The notes under the pieces were generated by a model. It did no database searches and was not told the DNA's origin. It saw nothing but the letters and a program-made list of their open reading frames with translations. Source: an uncultured Arenicella sp. (GTDB lineage: Bacteria > Pseudomonadota > Gammaproteobacteria > Arenicellales > Arenicellaceae). Taken from it: a stretch of 64,000 nt of DNA. Shown one piece after another: positions 8,555 through 17,303 of the stretch. The stretch covers positions 1 to 64,000 of the forward strand of contig CALIVT010000007.1 in the NCBI GenBank assembly GCA_938048185.1, given 5' to 3'. The position numbers and the translations under genes were made by a program. The number at the start of each line of letters is the position of its first letter. Position 1 is the stretch's first letter.

Positions 8555-9595
8555 TTAAAGCTTGCCGTCGGCGGCGAGTTTCATATAGGTGTCGTCAAAG
8601 CGAAATTTAATATTGTCTTTGTTGCCAGCAACTGAACCGTCGGGGTACTCGATGCCAACAAGGTCGGCACTGTCGGCGCCTTCGCCGTATAGACCTTTAT
8701 CAAAGCTAAAGTTTCTGACGTCATCCATTGTCTTCTTCAAGGCGTCGCCTTGAGCAAACGCAACCGCGTCAGCCGGGTTGTAAAACATCGCGGTCGTTTT
8801 CAGCTGCGACTTAAATTCAGCGGGTGTACCGCCAGAATTATCGGCCATAAAAGCGATAGCGTCTTGCGCGGTTTTTCCACGGCCTGACAATTGACTCATC
8901 GTCTCGTACCACGCGCCGGTGAGGGCTTTCTTTAAACGCTCGTCGGCATCAGATTTCACAACCATCAGATCGACAATTTCACCTTCGATTTGAGATGAAT
9001 CAAAAACTAATGTTGAATCTTTGGCGTTGCGTGCTTCAATAAGCGGTGGATTCCACGTCACTGCCGCGCCGTTAGGGTCGCTAACGTACACAGCTGCGAT
9101 ATCCGCATCAGATGTATTTACGACTGTCACATCGCGCTCTGACATGCCATTCATGTCCAGGGCTCTCGCCAACATGTAGTGAGACACTGATAATTCCACT
9201 AGTCGTACTTCGCGACCTTTTAGGTCTTTGACGCTGCTGCCGTTTTTCACAACAATACCGTCGTTACCGTTCGAGAAATCTCCGATGATCAGTGCGGTGC
9301 TGTCGATACCGCCGACGGCGGGAATAGTCAGCGCGTCCATATTCGTCATGGTGCACGCGTCGTAGGCACCGGTTGTGTAGAGGTTGATTGATTCAATGTA
9401 ATCGTTGATTAGCGTGAGTTTTATCTCAATGTCATACTTGTCGGCCCACTTTTTGAGAATGCCTGAATCATCAGCATAGGCCCAAGGCTCCCAGCCGGTG
9501 TAATGTGACCACGCGACGTCAAATTTGTCTTTCGCTTGAACGGTGGTGGCAATCAATAGACTGGTCGCCACGGCCAAAATTTTAAATAATTTCAT
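8555..9595 (-). CDS. Periplasmic substrate-binding protein, urea-carboxylase-type ABC transporter
   Basis: 346 residues with a Sec signal peptide (KLFKILAVATSLLIATTVQA, cleavage near residue 21). The mature start FDVAWSHYTGWEPWAYADDSG, then NDYIESINLYTTGAYDACTMTNMDALTIPA and ALIIGDFSNGNDGIVVKNG, match the binding-protein family associated with urea carboxylase clusters (the family annotated as putative urea ABC transporter binding protein), within the NitT/TauT superfamily. The ligand is therefore probably a small nitrogen compound such as urea or guanidine, but this is inference. It is the last gene of the operon, 33 bp after the telA-like gene and 30 bp before a strong terminator. The cognate permease and ATPase are at 16409-18134. 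Confidence 0.88.
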   Translation of the reverse strand: MKLFKILAVATSLLIATTVQAKDKFDVAWSHYTGWEPWAYADDSGILKKWADKYDIEIKLTLINDYIESINLYTTGAYDACTMTNMDALTIPAVGGIDSTALIIGDFSNGNDGIVVKNGSSVKDLKGREVRLVELSVSHYMLARALDMNGMSERDVTVVNTSDADIAAVYVSDPNGAAVTWNPPLIEARNAKDSTLVFDSSQIEGEIVDLMVVKSDADERLKKALTGAWYETMSQLSGRGKTAQDAIAFMADNSGGTPAEFKSQLKTTAMFYNPADAVAFAQGDALKKTMDDVRNFSFDKGLYGEGADSADLVGIEYPDGSVAGNKDNIKFRFDDTYMKLAADGKL

Positions 9596-9628
9596 ATCTT
9601 ACCTCTTAGGTTGATGTGCGATGAGCCA

Positions 9629-10819
9629 TTAAAGCTCAATGGTTAATTCTTGTTTTACCTGTGTGCCTTTTTCCATTTTGACAATGGAGTCTTCCATTTT
9701 TCCGGTCAACGTTTCCATCTCTAAGATCGACTGTGCCATCTGTGGTAAGGCCTGACGACGGAAGTTGCTGATGTCTTCTAAAGCACCTTCAACGTTTCTG
9801 AACGCAGTTTGTAATTTGTCTATATCCAGCGTCGCGCCAGCAGCTTGTTTCTGAATCTCAACACCTTGAGTTTTGAGCTGCTCAGACGTTTGTACTATTA
9901 GGTCGTTGGTCGTATCGGTTACTGCTTGTACACCTTTGAGTACTTGCTTTTGATGTTGCAACGCAACTGCTAACGTCGCGGCGGTTTGCAACGCTGTAAT
10001 CGTCACATTCAGTGATCGATCGACACCGCGAATCAGCTCGCGGTTGTTACGAACTATGGTCTCCGTGGTCAGCACACCCTGCTGGTTTACTGCCAGTTGT
10101 TGTTGTAGGTCAAGCACTCGCTGCTTAAGCGGGAATAGCACCTCTTCTTCGAGGAACTTACGACGCTCTTCGTCAACCGTTCCACTCGCTAAAGTACTGC
10201 TTAGCTTCTGGTCCATAATATGACCGTACTTAATGTAGTCGTGCAATTTGAAGGTTAGTTCGCGCATCTCAAGCTGGTCTTGTGACAAAGTAACATTGTC
10301 GCGTTCTAAGCGGCCTTTGCCGTCTCGCAAGCTTAAAATAATATCGTCTAGCACGCCTTCAACTGACTGATAGCGCGCAAACCAGCGGCTTATCGGGGTT
10401 CCTATTCCAGGCAATTTCGAGAGTAGGCGACGGATGCTGCCCATATCAAAGTTAACTCGGTTTGGGTTTATGTCGCTTACTCTTTCTTGCAAGTTAAGCA
10501 GCGAATTCGCAACTGAACTGCCATCTTGCGCGTCGTTCATTAAATTGCGCATTGGTTCTTTCAGCATTGCACTTTTACGCGCTAGCTCGCGCGACACGTT
10601 CTCACCCAACGACGACACGGCTCTGGAATGGTCTTGTTGAGCACGCAAGTCTTTGGGGTCTATGGTGAGCAAGCGTTGAATCATATCATCAGCTTGCTTC
10701 TCAATAGCCGGGTCTATTTTTTCTGCCTCAGTAGGCTGCACCATGGGTAGGCTCTTTTCCGCCTGTTCCAAGGTAAAGAGAGCTAGCGGCGTTTCGGTTT
10801 TAGTAGTGGTAGTGGTCAT
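9629..10819 (-). CDS. TelA family protein (toxic anion resistance)
   Basis: 396 residues, soluble and strongly alpha-helical/coiled-coil. Characteristic TelA patterns are LPGIGTPISRWFARYQSVEGVLDDI (central), LRDGKGRLERDNVTL, LQQQLAVNQQGVLTTETIVRNNRELIRGVDRSLNVT and TALQTAATLAVALQHQKQVLKGVQAVTDTTN. TelA proteins are named for a tellurite-resistance gene, and their molecular role is poorly known. In Bacillus subtilis the TelA protein YaaN is encoded next to XpaC, and the same pairing is seen here, with the XpaC-like gene 8 bp upstream. The cytosolic TelA probably works with the membrane XpaC-like protein. Its place between periplasmic binding proteins and a VWA protein is unusual. Confidence 0.9.
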   Translation of the reverse strand: MTTTTTKTETPLALFTLEQAEKSLPMVQPTEAEKIDPAIEKQADDMIQRLLTIDPKDLRAQQDHSRAVSSLGENVSRELARKSAMLKEPMRNLMNDAQDGSSVANSLLNLQERVSDINPNRVNFDMGSIRRLLSKLPGIGTPISRWFARYQSVEGVLDDIILSLRDGKGRLERDNVTLSQDQLEMRELTFKLHDYIKYGHIMDQKLSSTLASGTVDEERRKFLEEEVLFPLKQRVLDLQQQLAVNQQGVLTTETIVRNNRELIRGVDRSLNVTITALQTAATLAVALQHQKQVLKGVQAVTDTTNDLIVQTSEQLKTQGVEIQKQAAGATLDIDKLQTAFRNVEGALEDISNFRRQALPQMAQSILEMETLTGKMEDSIVKMEKGTQVKQELTIEL

Positions 10820-10827
10820 CCTTACTC

Positions 10828-11634
10828 CTAAGCCTTGTCGGCTTGCTTGATTGAATATTTGTCGGCTCTTTTAATTAGGCTGCCGAGTTCGCTCATTGCA
10901 TCTTCGATATCCATCACCGCATGACCTTGCTCGGTTTTGGTATTCGCTAATTTTGTTGTAACGTGATCGAGTTCAGTTAGCGCTGCGTCATTTTGTGCAA
11001 GTAAATCCGCCGCGCGAGCGCGCTGTTGTTCGTGCAGACCTAGACGCTTTTCCAGGGCAGCAACCAACGATTGATTATTGTTACTTTTGGCCTCTTCGAT
11101 TTGCCAGCCAATATTATCGATGTCGATTGCGCTAATACTTTTAAGCGCCAGACTTACGTTTTCAAGGTTGTCTATTCCACCCAAAAACACTTGCTCAGCA
11201 ATGGTAAGGTAACGCATGTGGGTAAGCTCATTTTGATCAAGCTTTTTCCCTAAAATGCTGAGGAGGTTGTCATATTTTTCAGTAAACAGCTTTATCTGAG
11301 ATACGCCACGATATTCGTTGGCTGCACTCAGTTCTTCTTCTAAGCCGTCGAGTAATGCCTCACGTTTGCGGATTAGACGCGCACGGATGTCGCTCATGTA
11401 GGCGCTGGCGTACTTATCTTTATTAAAGAAGTAATTACCGAAAAAGCCTGATGCGCCCAGAGTCGCGCCTACCGCAAGCGCGCCAAGTGTGAATACATTT
11501 AGGCCAAACGCCAGCGCGGACATGCCACCAAGCGTTGCTATTACTGCTGGGTAAACAGTCGTTGGTTGCTGCGCCGACTTGCCAAGCACAGCCTTCTTTA
11601 CCGCAGATTTTGATATCTCTTTAAGTTCGTTCAA
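10828..11634 (-). CDS. XpaC-like membrane protein
   Basis: 268 residues. Two close hydrophobic segments lie at residues ~26-66 (AVIATLGGMSALAFGLNVFTLGALAVGATLGASGFFGNYFF as two passes), followed by a long charged helical domain with coiled-coil character (REALLDGLEEELSAANEYRG, LDHVTTKLANTKTEQGHAVMDIEDAM). This is the architecture of the XpaC family (named for 5-bromo-4-chloroindolyl phosphate hydrolysis in Bacillus), whose real function is unknown. No phosphatase motif is visible. Eight bases separate it from the downstream telA-like gene, so the two are surely co-transcribed. It is likely the membrane partner of the TelA protein. Confidence 0.75.
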   Translation of the reverse strand: MNELKEISKSAVKKAVLGKSAQQPTTVYPAVIATLGGMSALAFGLNVFTLGALAVGATLGASGFFGNYFFNKDKYASAYMSDIRARLIRKREALLDGLEEELSAANEYRGVSQIKLFTEKYDNLLSILGKKLDQNELTHMRYLTIAEQVFLGGIDNLENVSLALKSISAIDIDNIGWQIEEAKSNNNQSLVAALEKRLGLHEQQRARAADLLAQNDAALTELDHVTTKLANTKTEQGHAVMDIEDAMSELGSLIKRADKYSIKQADKA

Positions 11635-11658
11635 TTTTCCTTCTCGCTCGCGTGCGAA

Positions 11659-13233
11659 TCAAAGTTCTTCGGCTACTAATATCAGTTCTACTCTTGGCAG
11701 GCGATAATTGTATGCTCGTGACGACTCACCGCTGTTCTTGGCTAACGGCCGTTCGCTGCCAAAGCCAAGTGAACGCATGCGATCCGAGTCGACACCATAG
11801 GTGATATTGATGTAGCGCTTAACGGCATCTGCACGGTCAGCGCTTAGCGCCTTATTTTGCTTTTTGTCGCCTCTAAGCCCAGTGTGGCCACGTATTTCAA
11901 GCCGATAGTTTGGGTAGTGCTTTAAGTTTTCCGCTGCGGCATCGAGCTGCGATTTGCCATCTAGCGTCAGTGAGTGAGTGCCGCTGGCAAACACGATAGG
12001 CCTAATTTTGAGCGTACCAATTTCACGTAGCTTAGCCCAATTTTTTGCTGAAAGCGTGTCAAACGATCTGCTCAAGCTGTTTTCATAGTCAACGTTGTTA
12101 GCATTGTTGGCACCCGCCTGCCCAAACGTGTTAGAGCCCGATGTTTTCTCAAATAAGCGTTTAACAAAACTGCTATTAGTGAGCCGGTACGGATCGTTAT
12201 TCGGAATGGGGTTACGTGAAAAGTCGCCGTAGTCGGTTAAAATTTCAAGCGTGGAGTCTATGGTATCTATCAAGGCTTCTTCAGGCAACGACGTTGACAC
12301 CACGCCGTACCAGCGTTGTGCGTTGTCGGTGAGCGACGCCCATTGCACGCCATTGAGTAAAGCTTTAACGGAATCCTTTTTTAAATCAGACGCGTTAGCC
12401 ACGTCATCGATTAACTGTGATTCATTGTCTCGGTAGTGCTTTAGGGTTCTGAAGTAGTGGCGCAACACGATATCGACAACGTCTGGATTCTTCGATGAGA
12501 ACCGGCGGTTGACCAGCAAAATGTCAACAATCAGTTGGTTCGTGTCTTCGGTACCCAAGATGCGTTTTATGCCTGATTGCGCGAGCGCCTTAGACACGTC
12601 TGGCTCCCATAGCACGCTGACGTCTGACTCTTTTTTGAGCAGTTTTTGCAGTGCTTGAGAAGAGCCATCAGTCTCGATCGGCCAGCCACGTCTGTTACGC
12701 AAGTTGGGGATATCAAAATGCACTGAGATCGCTTTTAATAAGTGATCACTTGGCGAGGCGGGAGTAAATGCAATTTTAAGATTCTTATCTGACTTTAAGT
12801 CGTCTAAAGACGCAACCTTATCTTCCCAAGCGACAATGGCGTCACCGCCTTTTGACTCATCGATTACGGCAGCAATCACGCCAGGGTAGTCCTGCGCGGC
12901 ACCGTTGACCAAATAGCTGTCGACGGTTCCAACCGCAAAGTCATATTTACCATCAGCGAGCTTTTTATAACGCTCGGAGTAATCGGCATTGTCATCTACG
13001 CACTCAAGTAAATACCCAGATTGACGCAGCCGCTTTTTCATTTCTGGCGAGCACAATGGGAAGTAACCTACCCAATTGTCGTAGCCGATGGTGATCTTGC
13101 CCTTGGTATCACGAGCATCTGATGTGTCAGTTTGCTGAAAATCATCCAACAGCGGTAAAGCAAACTTACCACCCACAATAGCAACGACCCCTAAGGTCAG
13201 TATTCCAAGCGCAATTTTTACGTGTTTGCTCAT
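11659..13233 (-). CDS. Membrane-anchored periplasmic binding domain fused to OmpA peptidoglycan-binding domain
   Basis: 524 residues. An uncleaved-looking N-terminal segment (VKIALGILTLGVVAIVGGKFAL) anchors the protein. Residues ~45-330 form a NitT/TauT-type binding fold (ITIGYDNWVGYFPLC, KLADGKYDFAVGTVDSYLV, LKIAFTPASPSDHLLKAI, DVSVLWEPDVSKAL). Residues ~400-524 are an OmpA/MotB-type domain with the peptidoglycan signature YRLEIRGHTGLRGDKKQNKALSADRADAVKRYI and GFGSERPLA. The combination suggests a ligand sensor tethered to inner membrane and cell wall rather than a diffusing transport protein. It lies between the VWA gene (54 bp upstream) and the XpaC-like gene (24 bp downstream). Confidence 0.82.
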   Translation of the reverse strand: MSKHVKIALGILTLGVVAIVGGKFALPLLDDFQQTDTSDARDTKGKITIGYDNWVGYFPLCSPEMKKRLRQSGYLLECVDDNADYSERYKKLADGKYDFAVGTVDSYLVNGAAQDYPGVIAAVIDESKGGDAIVAWEDKVASLDDLKSDKNLKIAFTPASPSDHLLKAISVHFDIPNLRNRRGWPIETDGSSQALQKLLKKESDVSVLWEPDVSKALAQSGIKRILGTEDTNQLIVDILLVNRRFSSKNPDVVDIVLRHYFRTLKHYRDNESQLIDDVANASDLKKDSVKALLNGVQWASLTDNAQRWYGVVSTSLPEEALIDTIDSTLEILTDYGDFSRNPIPNNDPYRLTNSSFVKRLFEKTSGSNTFGQAGANNANNVDYENSLSRSFDTLSAKNWAKLREIGTLKIRPIVFASGTHSLTLDGKSQLDAAAENLKHYPNYRLEIRGHTGLRGDKKQNKALSADRADAVKRYINITYGVDSDRMRSLGFGSERPLAKNSGESSRAYNYRLPRVELILVAEEL

Positions 13234-13287
13234 AGTTTAGATATCGAGTTTAGGTCCCTGGTTTAGTCGTTAGTTTCGTTGTTGATA

Positions 13288-14112
13288 TTAGTTTTTGGTA
13301 AAGCTATCGGTGTCAAAGTTTGGCGCCTCGGCTAATACCTGATCTAAGCCTTGGCGTAAGGCCTCGGGGTTGTTCGCGGCCTTATAATAGGTATAGCCTG
13401 GTTGGTTGAGCGAATGATTGTCGTTGATACAAAACCCGATTGTGTGAATTATCACTGGCGAGTCGACCAACACATTGCGCACTGCCAGACTAGGGTCTTC
13501 TCCCTCACCGCTGGGTTGTCCATCGGTGACGACAACCAGGTGGTATTCGCCATAACCCAGCTGGTAAGACGCCTGCTTTTTCAACGCTTGATAACCCGCC
13601 GTAATCGCACTTTTTAATGGGGTGCCTCGATTGGCTACTGCGGCATTAACCGCCGCGTTAAATTGCGCTTTATTGTTTGGCCCTAGTGCCACTCGTTCAG
13701 AGCGGCCACTGCTATCAAATACGTACAACCCAATATTTGCATCGTTCGGGATGCGTTCGGCGAAAGCTTGAAGGGCGCTTTTAGCCGCCTCAAGTTTGGT
13801 TACGTTTCCGGAGCATTGCTTGTCGGCCATACTGCCGGACCCATCCATAACGATATAGTAATTGGCTGCCAGCAGGTCATTGGCGATCGCATCACTGTTC
13901 TCGCTCGACGACGACGGCCAGCTATTCTCGGTGCTGCGCAGCCCATAGGCGGTCGCGGTACTCGCGAGTCCAGAAGCGCGCTGACTGGCGTTGTGGTTAG
14001 AGCTTGACGCACTGACTGATTGGCGCGTGCTGGTATTGGATTCTTCGGTTATCGCGGTGTAAGCCAAATAGCCAAGCACCGCAACGATCGGGATCAAATT
14101 TGATGTTTTCAT
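13288..14112 (-). CDS. Membrane-anchored von Willebrand factor A domain protein
   Basis: 274 residues. An N-terminal hydrophobic helix (NLIPIVAVLGYLAYTAI) is followed by a ~50-residue Ser/Thr/Asn-rich linker and then a VWA domain from about residue 84. The metal-ion-dependent adhesion site is complete: DGSGS at D90/S92/S94, a Thr in NRGTPLKSAI and an Asp in VVVTDGQPSGEGED. Two cysteines (CSGN; FCIN) could form a disulfide in the periplasm. VWA domains mediate metal-dependent protein contacts, and here the domain should face the periplasm, close to the OmpA-fused binding proteins on either side (15 and 54 bp). A link to the TerY-type VWA proteins that accompany TelA elsewhere is possible but unproven. 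Confidence 0.85.
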   Translation of the reverse strand: MKTSNLIPIVAVLGYLAYTAITEESNTSTRQSVSASSSNHNASQRASGLASTATAYGLRSTENSWPSSSSENSDAIANDLLAANYYIVMDGSGSMADKQCSGNVTKLEAAKSALQAFAERIPNDANIGLYVFDSSGRSERVALGPNNKAQFNAAVNAAVANRGTPLKSAITAGYQALKKQASYQLGYGEYHLVVVTDGQPSGEGEDPSLAVRNVLVDSPVIIHTIGFCINDNHSLNQPGYTYYKAANNPEALRQGLDQVLAEAPNFDTDSFTKN

Positions 14113-14127
14113 ATAGATTCCCTCGGT

Positions 14128-15846
14128 TTAAAGTGGTTTGAATACGTCAGCTTCGGCTTCGACCTGAATGATTCTGAATTGCACCCGCATGTTGGAACGC
14201 CACTCTTTTTCATTTTTTGGCGCGCAAGGCTGCGCATTACATATGCCGGTTTTAGGCTGTGCAATACCGTGGCCGACTACCGCAAATTGGCTAGTATCGA
14301 TGCTTACGTTTTTCTTCGAGGCATAGCTGATAATGTTGTCTCTCACTTCTTGGGCGCGGCTTACGCTCAGATTTTTGGCCGATTGTTTGATCCTGCCTAA
14401 TACGACCGATGGCTGGTTCTCTTTGCGCTTGCGTAAATAGCCCATCGGATCTGAGTGGCCCTCTACTGTAATAATAGCGCCGCCGTACGTCGACGCCAGG
14501 TCAATCACTTGATCAAATGCGTCTTGGTATAAGCTTTCGCTGAATACTTGTTGATTTGGCTCAAAGAACACTTCGAAGCTAAACAGTTCGCCGTCCTTTA
14601 AAGCACCTTGTTGCTGCTTTTTGGTAACGACGTTGGCAACGGCTCGTTCATCAAAGCGTTTCACTTGTGCGGTCGACGTTTGGGTTAAGCCTTTCTTTAG
14701 CGACGCGAAATCCCAGTTGGCTTGCGTAAGGGCCGAGTTGCCTGATGTTAAGCCGATGCTTTTGAAGGCGCTCTGAATCTCGGTATTTAATCGGTCGAAG
14801 CCACGCGGGTTCTTCGAGTCTTGGAAAAACTTAATATTGCCGTTGTAGTGCACGTACTCGGCGTCTGCGTAAAGACCTTCCGCGTCGCTGACCGCTTGTG
14901 GGCTGTCTAATAAGATATCGGCCGAGGCACGCATTGTGCGTTGATATTCAGCCGCGTTAGAACTTTTACTTTTCACTACGTTGGCCAGGGCTTCTTCAGA
15001 TTGTAATAAGGCACGCACCAGCTTGCTCACCTGTGCTTTGTTGGCGTTAAAGTAGTCAGCACGAACCGCATACACGTCGGAAATGATTCTATTCGCGGTT
15101 TTGGTTGATAATAATATCTTAGCGCCGCGCACTGAATCTTCAGAACCCGTGCCAACATTGCCACCCGAGGTCAGCGCTAACGCATCAGGAATAATGACAA
15201 ATGCGGCATCAATATCAGATTCGTAAAATGCATTCATCGGGCTATTGTCGGTACCGGTTAGATCGGCAAGCCATTTGATGTTTACGTCTTTTAGGGACAA
15301 GCCCGCGTCGTTAAGTACTTTGGCAAGGTAGTCAACGTGCGGTCCATACGCTTGAATCGCAATGGTTTTACCGCGCAGGTCTTTAGCGCGCTTGATATTG
15401 TCTTTCACCACCAGCGCATCGCCGCCTGCGGACCAAGTCAATTGATAAATAACTACTGGCTTAGTACGAGGGTCCTTTGCTAGTAAGTCGCTCGCGGCAT
15501 TGATCATGCCTAGGGTGCCGCGCAGGTAGGGCGTGTTTCCGCTAATATAACCTTCAAGTTGTTTGCTAAATACATCTTCGCGCTGTAAACGCACGTCCAG
15601 GCCATTCTTCTTGAAGATAGAGCCGTTTGCGGTCGTACGTTTGTTGCCATTGCCGTAGATGGTCGCTATGTCGCCGCCCCACGTAATAATAGGCAGTACT
15701 GTTGTGCCGCCGCGAACATCGCCGACACTGTTATTAACGACTTTATCCAGTGGCTTCGCGTCTAAATAATTAGGTTTTGCATTAGCGACGCCGCTCGCCA
15801 AGCTAAAGAAAAAAGCGAGTATGAAGGCGAATTTAGTAGTTCCCAT
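14128..15846 (-). CDS. Secreted periplasmic binding domain fused to OmpA peptidoglycan-binding domain
   Basis: About 572 residues. The start is the ATG at 15846: it begins a clear signal peptide (TTKFAFILAFFFSLASGVANA) and has AGAGGA 5-10 bases upstream. The longer frame to 15915 lacks both. Residues ~50-380 are a NitT/TauT binding fold (TTVLPIITWGGDIATIYGNG, AGGDALVVKDNIKRAKDLRGKTIAIQ, FYESDIDAAFVIIPDALAL). The C-terminal ~140 residues are OmpA-like (FFEPNQQVFSESLY, IITVEGHSDPMGYLRKRK, RAQEVRDNIISYA, VVGHGIAQPKT). Promoter-proximal gene of the operon. A second binding-protein/OmpA fusion, only distantly similar to the one at 11659, lies two genes downstream. Confidence 0.82.
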   Translation of the reverse strand: MGTTKFAFILAFFFSLASGVANAKPNYLDAKPLDKVVNNSVGDVRGGTTVLPIITWGGDIATIYGNGNKRTTANGSIFKKNGLDVRLQREDVFSKQLEGYISGNTPYLRGTLGMINAASDLLAKDPRTKPVVIYQLTWSAGGDALVVKDNIKRAKDLRGKTIAIQAYGPHVDYLAKVLNDAGLSLKDVNIKWLADLTGTDNSPMNAFYESDIDAAFVIIPDALALTSGGNVGTGSEDSVRGAKILLSTKTANRIISDVYAVRADYFNANKAQVSKLVRALLQSEEALANVVKSKSSNAAEYQRTMRASADILLDSPQAVSDAEGLYADAEYVHYNGNIKFFQDSKNPRGFDRLNTEIQSAFKSIGLTSGNSALTQANWDFASLKKGLTQTSTAQVKRFDERAVANVVTKKQQQGALKDGELFSFEVFFEPNQQVFSESLYQDAFDQVIDLASTYGGAIITVEGHSDPMGYLRKRKENQPSVVLGRIKQSAKNLSVSRAQEVRDNIISYASKKNVSIDTSQFAVVGHGIAQPKTGICNAQPCAPKNEKEWRSNMRVQFRIIQVEAEADVFKPL

Positions 15847-15918
15847 GCTGTTCCTCTGTTCTAGTTTTAAACTTTTGTTAAATGCTTGGTTGTTCATTTG
15901 ATCCATTAGTTGCATATA

Positions 15919-16012
15919 TGTTACATATAAATGTTCATCTTGACAATAGTTTTAGTTGTCATTTACTCTCTTTAGTGCTTTATTTGATATTTAGGTTGTA
16001 TATAAGCAACCA
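15919..16012. promoter_or_regulatory. Divergent promoter region with inverted repeats
   Basis: AT-rich gap between the OmpA-fusion gene and the DUF6471 gene. The inverted repeat TGACAA-N9-TTGTCA (15942-15962) provides a TTGACA on the plus strand (15941-15946) and a TTGTCA on the minus strand (15942-15947). For the minus strand a TAACAT box sits 17 bp downstream (15919-15924). A second interrupted palindrome, GTTGTATATAAGCAAC (15996-16011), resembles the GTTGCATATATG at 15910-15921. These could be overlapping divergent promoters and binding sites for the DUF6471 protein. The call is by eye only. Confidence 0.4.
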
Positions 16013-16077
16013 GAATATTGAGCATGCAATAAGCAACTCTTCAGTTTTTTTACTAACTTTCTAATGGTACTCAGCCC

Positions 16078-16371
16078 GTGAATAAACCCGAAACAAGCTA
16101 CGTTTTTGATCCAAATTGGGCGGAAGCACTGCGTCGATACATCCGGTCTGAGAAAGCCAAGAGTGGCCTCACCTATGACGATATTAGCGAAAAATTAAAC
16201 GCAGTTTACGGCATTAACCAAAGCCCGGCGAATCTAAAGTCAAAAATAACGCGCGCTAACTTTGGCGCGCAGCTATTTTTACAAATCATGCTTGTCATGG
16301 ACAATCAAAAAATCGATTTACTTGCCCTCCATGATCTCTACTTAAGCATCGCTAAGCATAAAAGCGAGTGA
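16078..16371 (+). CDS. Small DUF6471-type protein, putative DNA-binding regulator
   Basis: 97 residues, starting with GTG; an upstream ATG at 16064 runs into a stop after five codons. The pattern WAEALRRYIRSEKAKSGLTYDDISEKLN followed by NLKSKITRANFGAQLFLQIMLVM is that of the DUF6471 family, which looks like a small helix-turn-helix module. It sits divergently from the binding-protein/VWA/TelA operon and convergently with the ABC ATPase gene, in the middle of an otherwise minus-strand locus. That suggests it is the local regulator. Regulation of the locus is inferred from position alone. Confidence 0.65.
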   Translation: MNKPETSYVFDPNWAEALRRYIRSEKAKSGLTYDDISEKLNAVYGINQSPANLKSKITRANFGAQLFLQIMLVMDNQKIDLLALHDLYLSIAKHKSE

Positions 16372-16408
16372 GCATTCATAGCGTCTAAATTTTGTGTCTG
16401 ATGTTGTA

Positions 16409-17299
16409 TTAGCCGCTGCGTTCTTGGTCTAGCAGAGTTTGGAATGAGTCGGGATGCTCAAGATTAAAGTCGCGCACGTGTTGTAGCACCGACGGATCAA
16501 ACCCTTGTTGTCTAACCGACCCAATCAGTTCTTGAAAGACAGAACTGGTTTTTATCTCGGTAGACAGCGCGACCGAGGGCAGTGCATAGTCGGACACAAT
16601 TTTGGCGCCTCGAGCTACTTCGCCGCGGTCGTCCGCGTAGTATTGAGATAGAACCAGCATTCTTGACCCTAAAAAACAGGCTTCTTCTAAGTCGTGGGTG
16701 ACAAAGAAAATCGTGAGTTTTTCTTTGTCCCACAACTCCAATAAAAATAATTGCAATTCTTCGCGTGTATCTGGGTCAAGTGCGCCAAACGGTTCATCCA
16801 TCAATAACACCGGGGGCTTCATTATCAGCGCCTGAGCAATTGCAACACGTTGTTGCATACCACCCGAAAGCTCGTGCGGGTACTTATTCGCGGCTGCCGA
16901 CAGTCGCAGTACATCTAAGTAATGCATCGCCTCATCTTTTGACGCTTGACTCGCGACCCACGGTAAATACCAGCGGCGCTTACTTAAATGTTTGCCCAGC
17001 AGCACGTTCTCGAGAACCGTCAGGTGCGGGTAAAGCGAGTAACGCTGAAAAACAATGCCGCGCTCGGTGTCAGGGTAGCCGGCTGCGTGACCGTTGATAG
17101 TCAGCGCGCCATGGTCAGCTTTCTCTTGTCCTAATATGAGCCGTAACAATGTCGACTTGCCGCAGCCACTGGGGCCGACTAGCGTGCAAAACTCACCTTT
17201 ATTAACCGAAAGATCGATGTTGTCTAAGATAAGTTTGTCGCCATAGCTTTTGTACACGTCTTCAATGTGTAAGATCGATTGTTCATTACTCATCGCCAT
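16409..17299 (-). CDS. ABC transporter ATP-binding protein (NitT/TauT, urea-carboxylase type)
   Basis: 296-residue ATPase with all motifs: Walker A GPSGCGKST, Q-loop VFQRYSLYPHLT, signature LSGGMQQR, Walker B VLLMDEPFGALD and H-switch FFVTHDLEEA. The C-terminal ~60 residues extend past the core domain (SSVFQELIGSVRQQGFDPSVLQHV). The start at 17299 is supported by GGAGG 9 bases upstream, inside the end of the permease gene; the two genes are 4 bp apart. It powers import through the permease at 17304. The likely ligand is a small nitrogen compound delivered by the protein at 8555, possibly also by the OmpA-fused binding domains. Confidence 0.92.
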   Translation of the reverse strand: MAMSNEQSILHIEDVYKSYGDKLILDNIDLSVNKGEFCTLVGPSGCGKSTLLRLILGQEKADHGALTINGHAAGYPDTERGIVFQRYSLYPHLTVLENVLLGKHLSKRRWYLPWVASQASKDEAMHYLDVLRLSAAANKYPHELSGGMQQRVAIAQALIMKPPVLLMDEPFGALDPDTREELQLFLLELWDKEKLTIFFVTHDLEEACFLGSRMLVLSQYYADDRGEVARGAKIVSDYALPSVALSTEIKTSSVFQELIGSVRQQGFDPSVLQHVRDFNLEHPDSFQTLLDQERSG

Positions 17300-17303
17300 T
17301 TTC

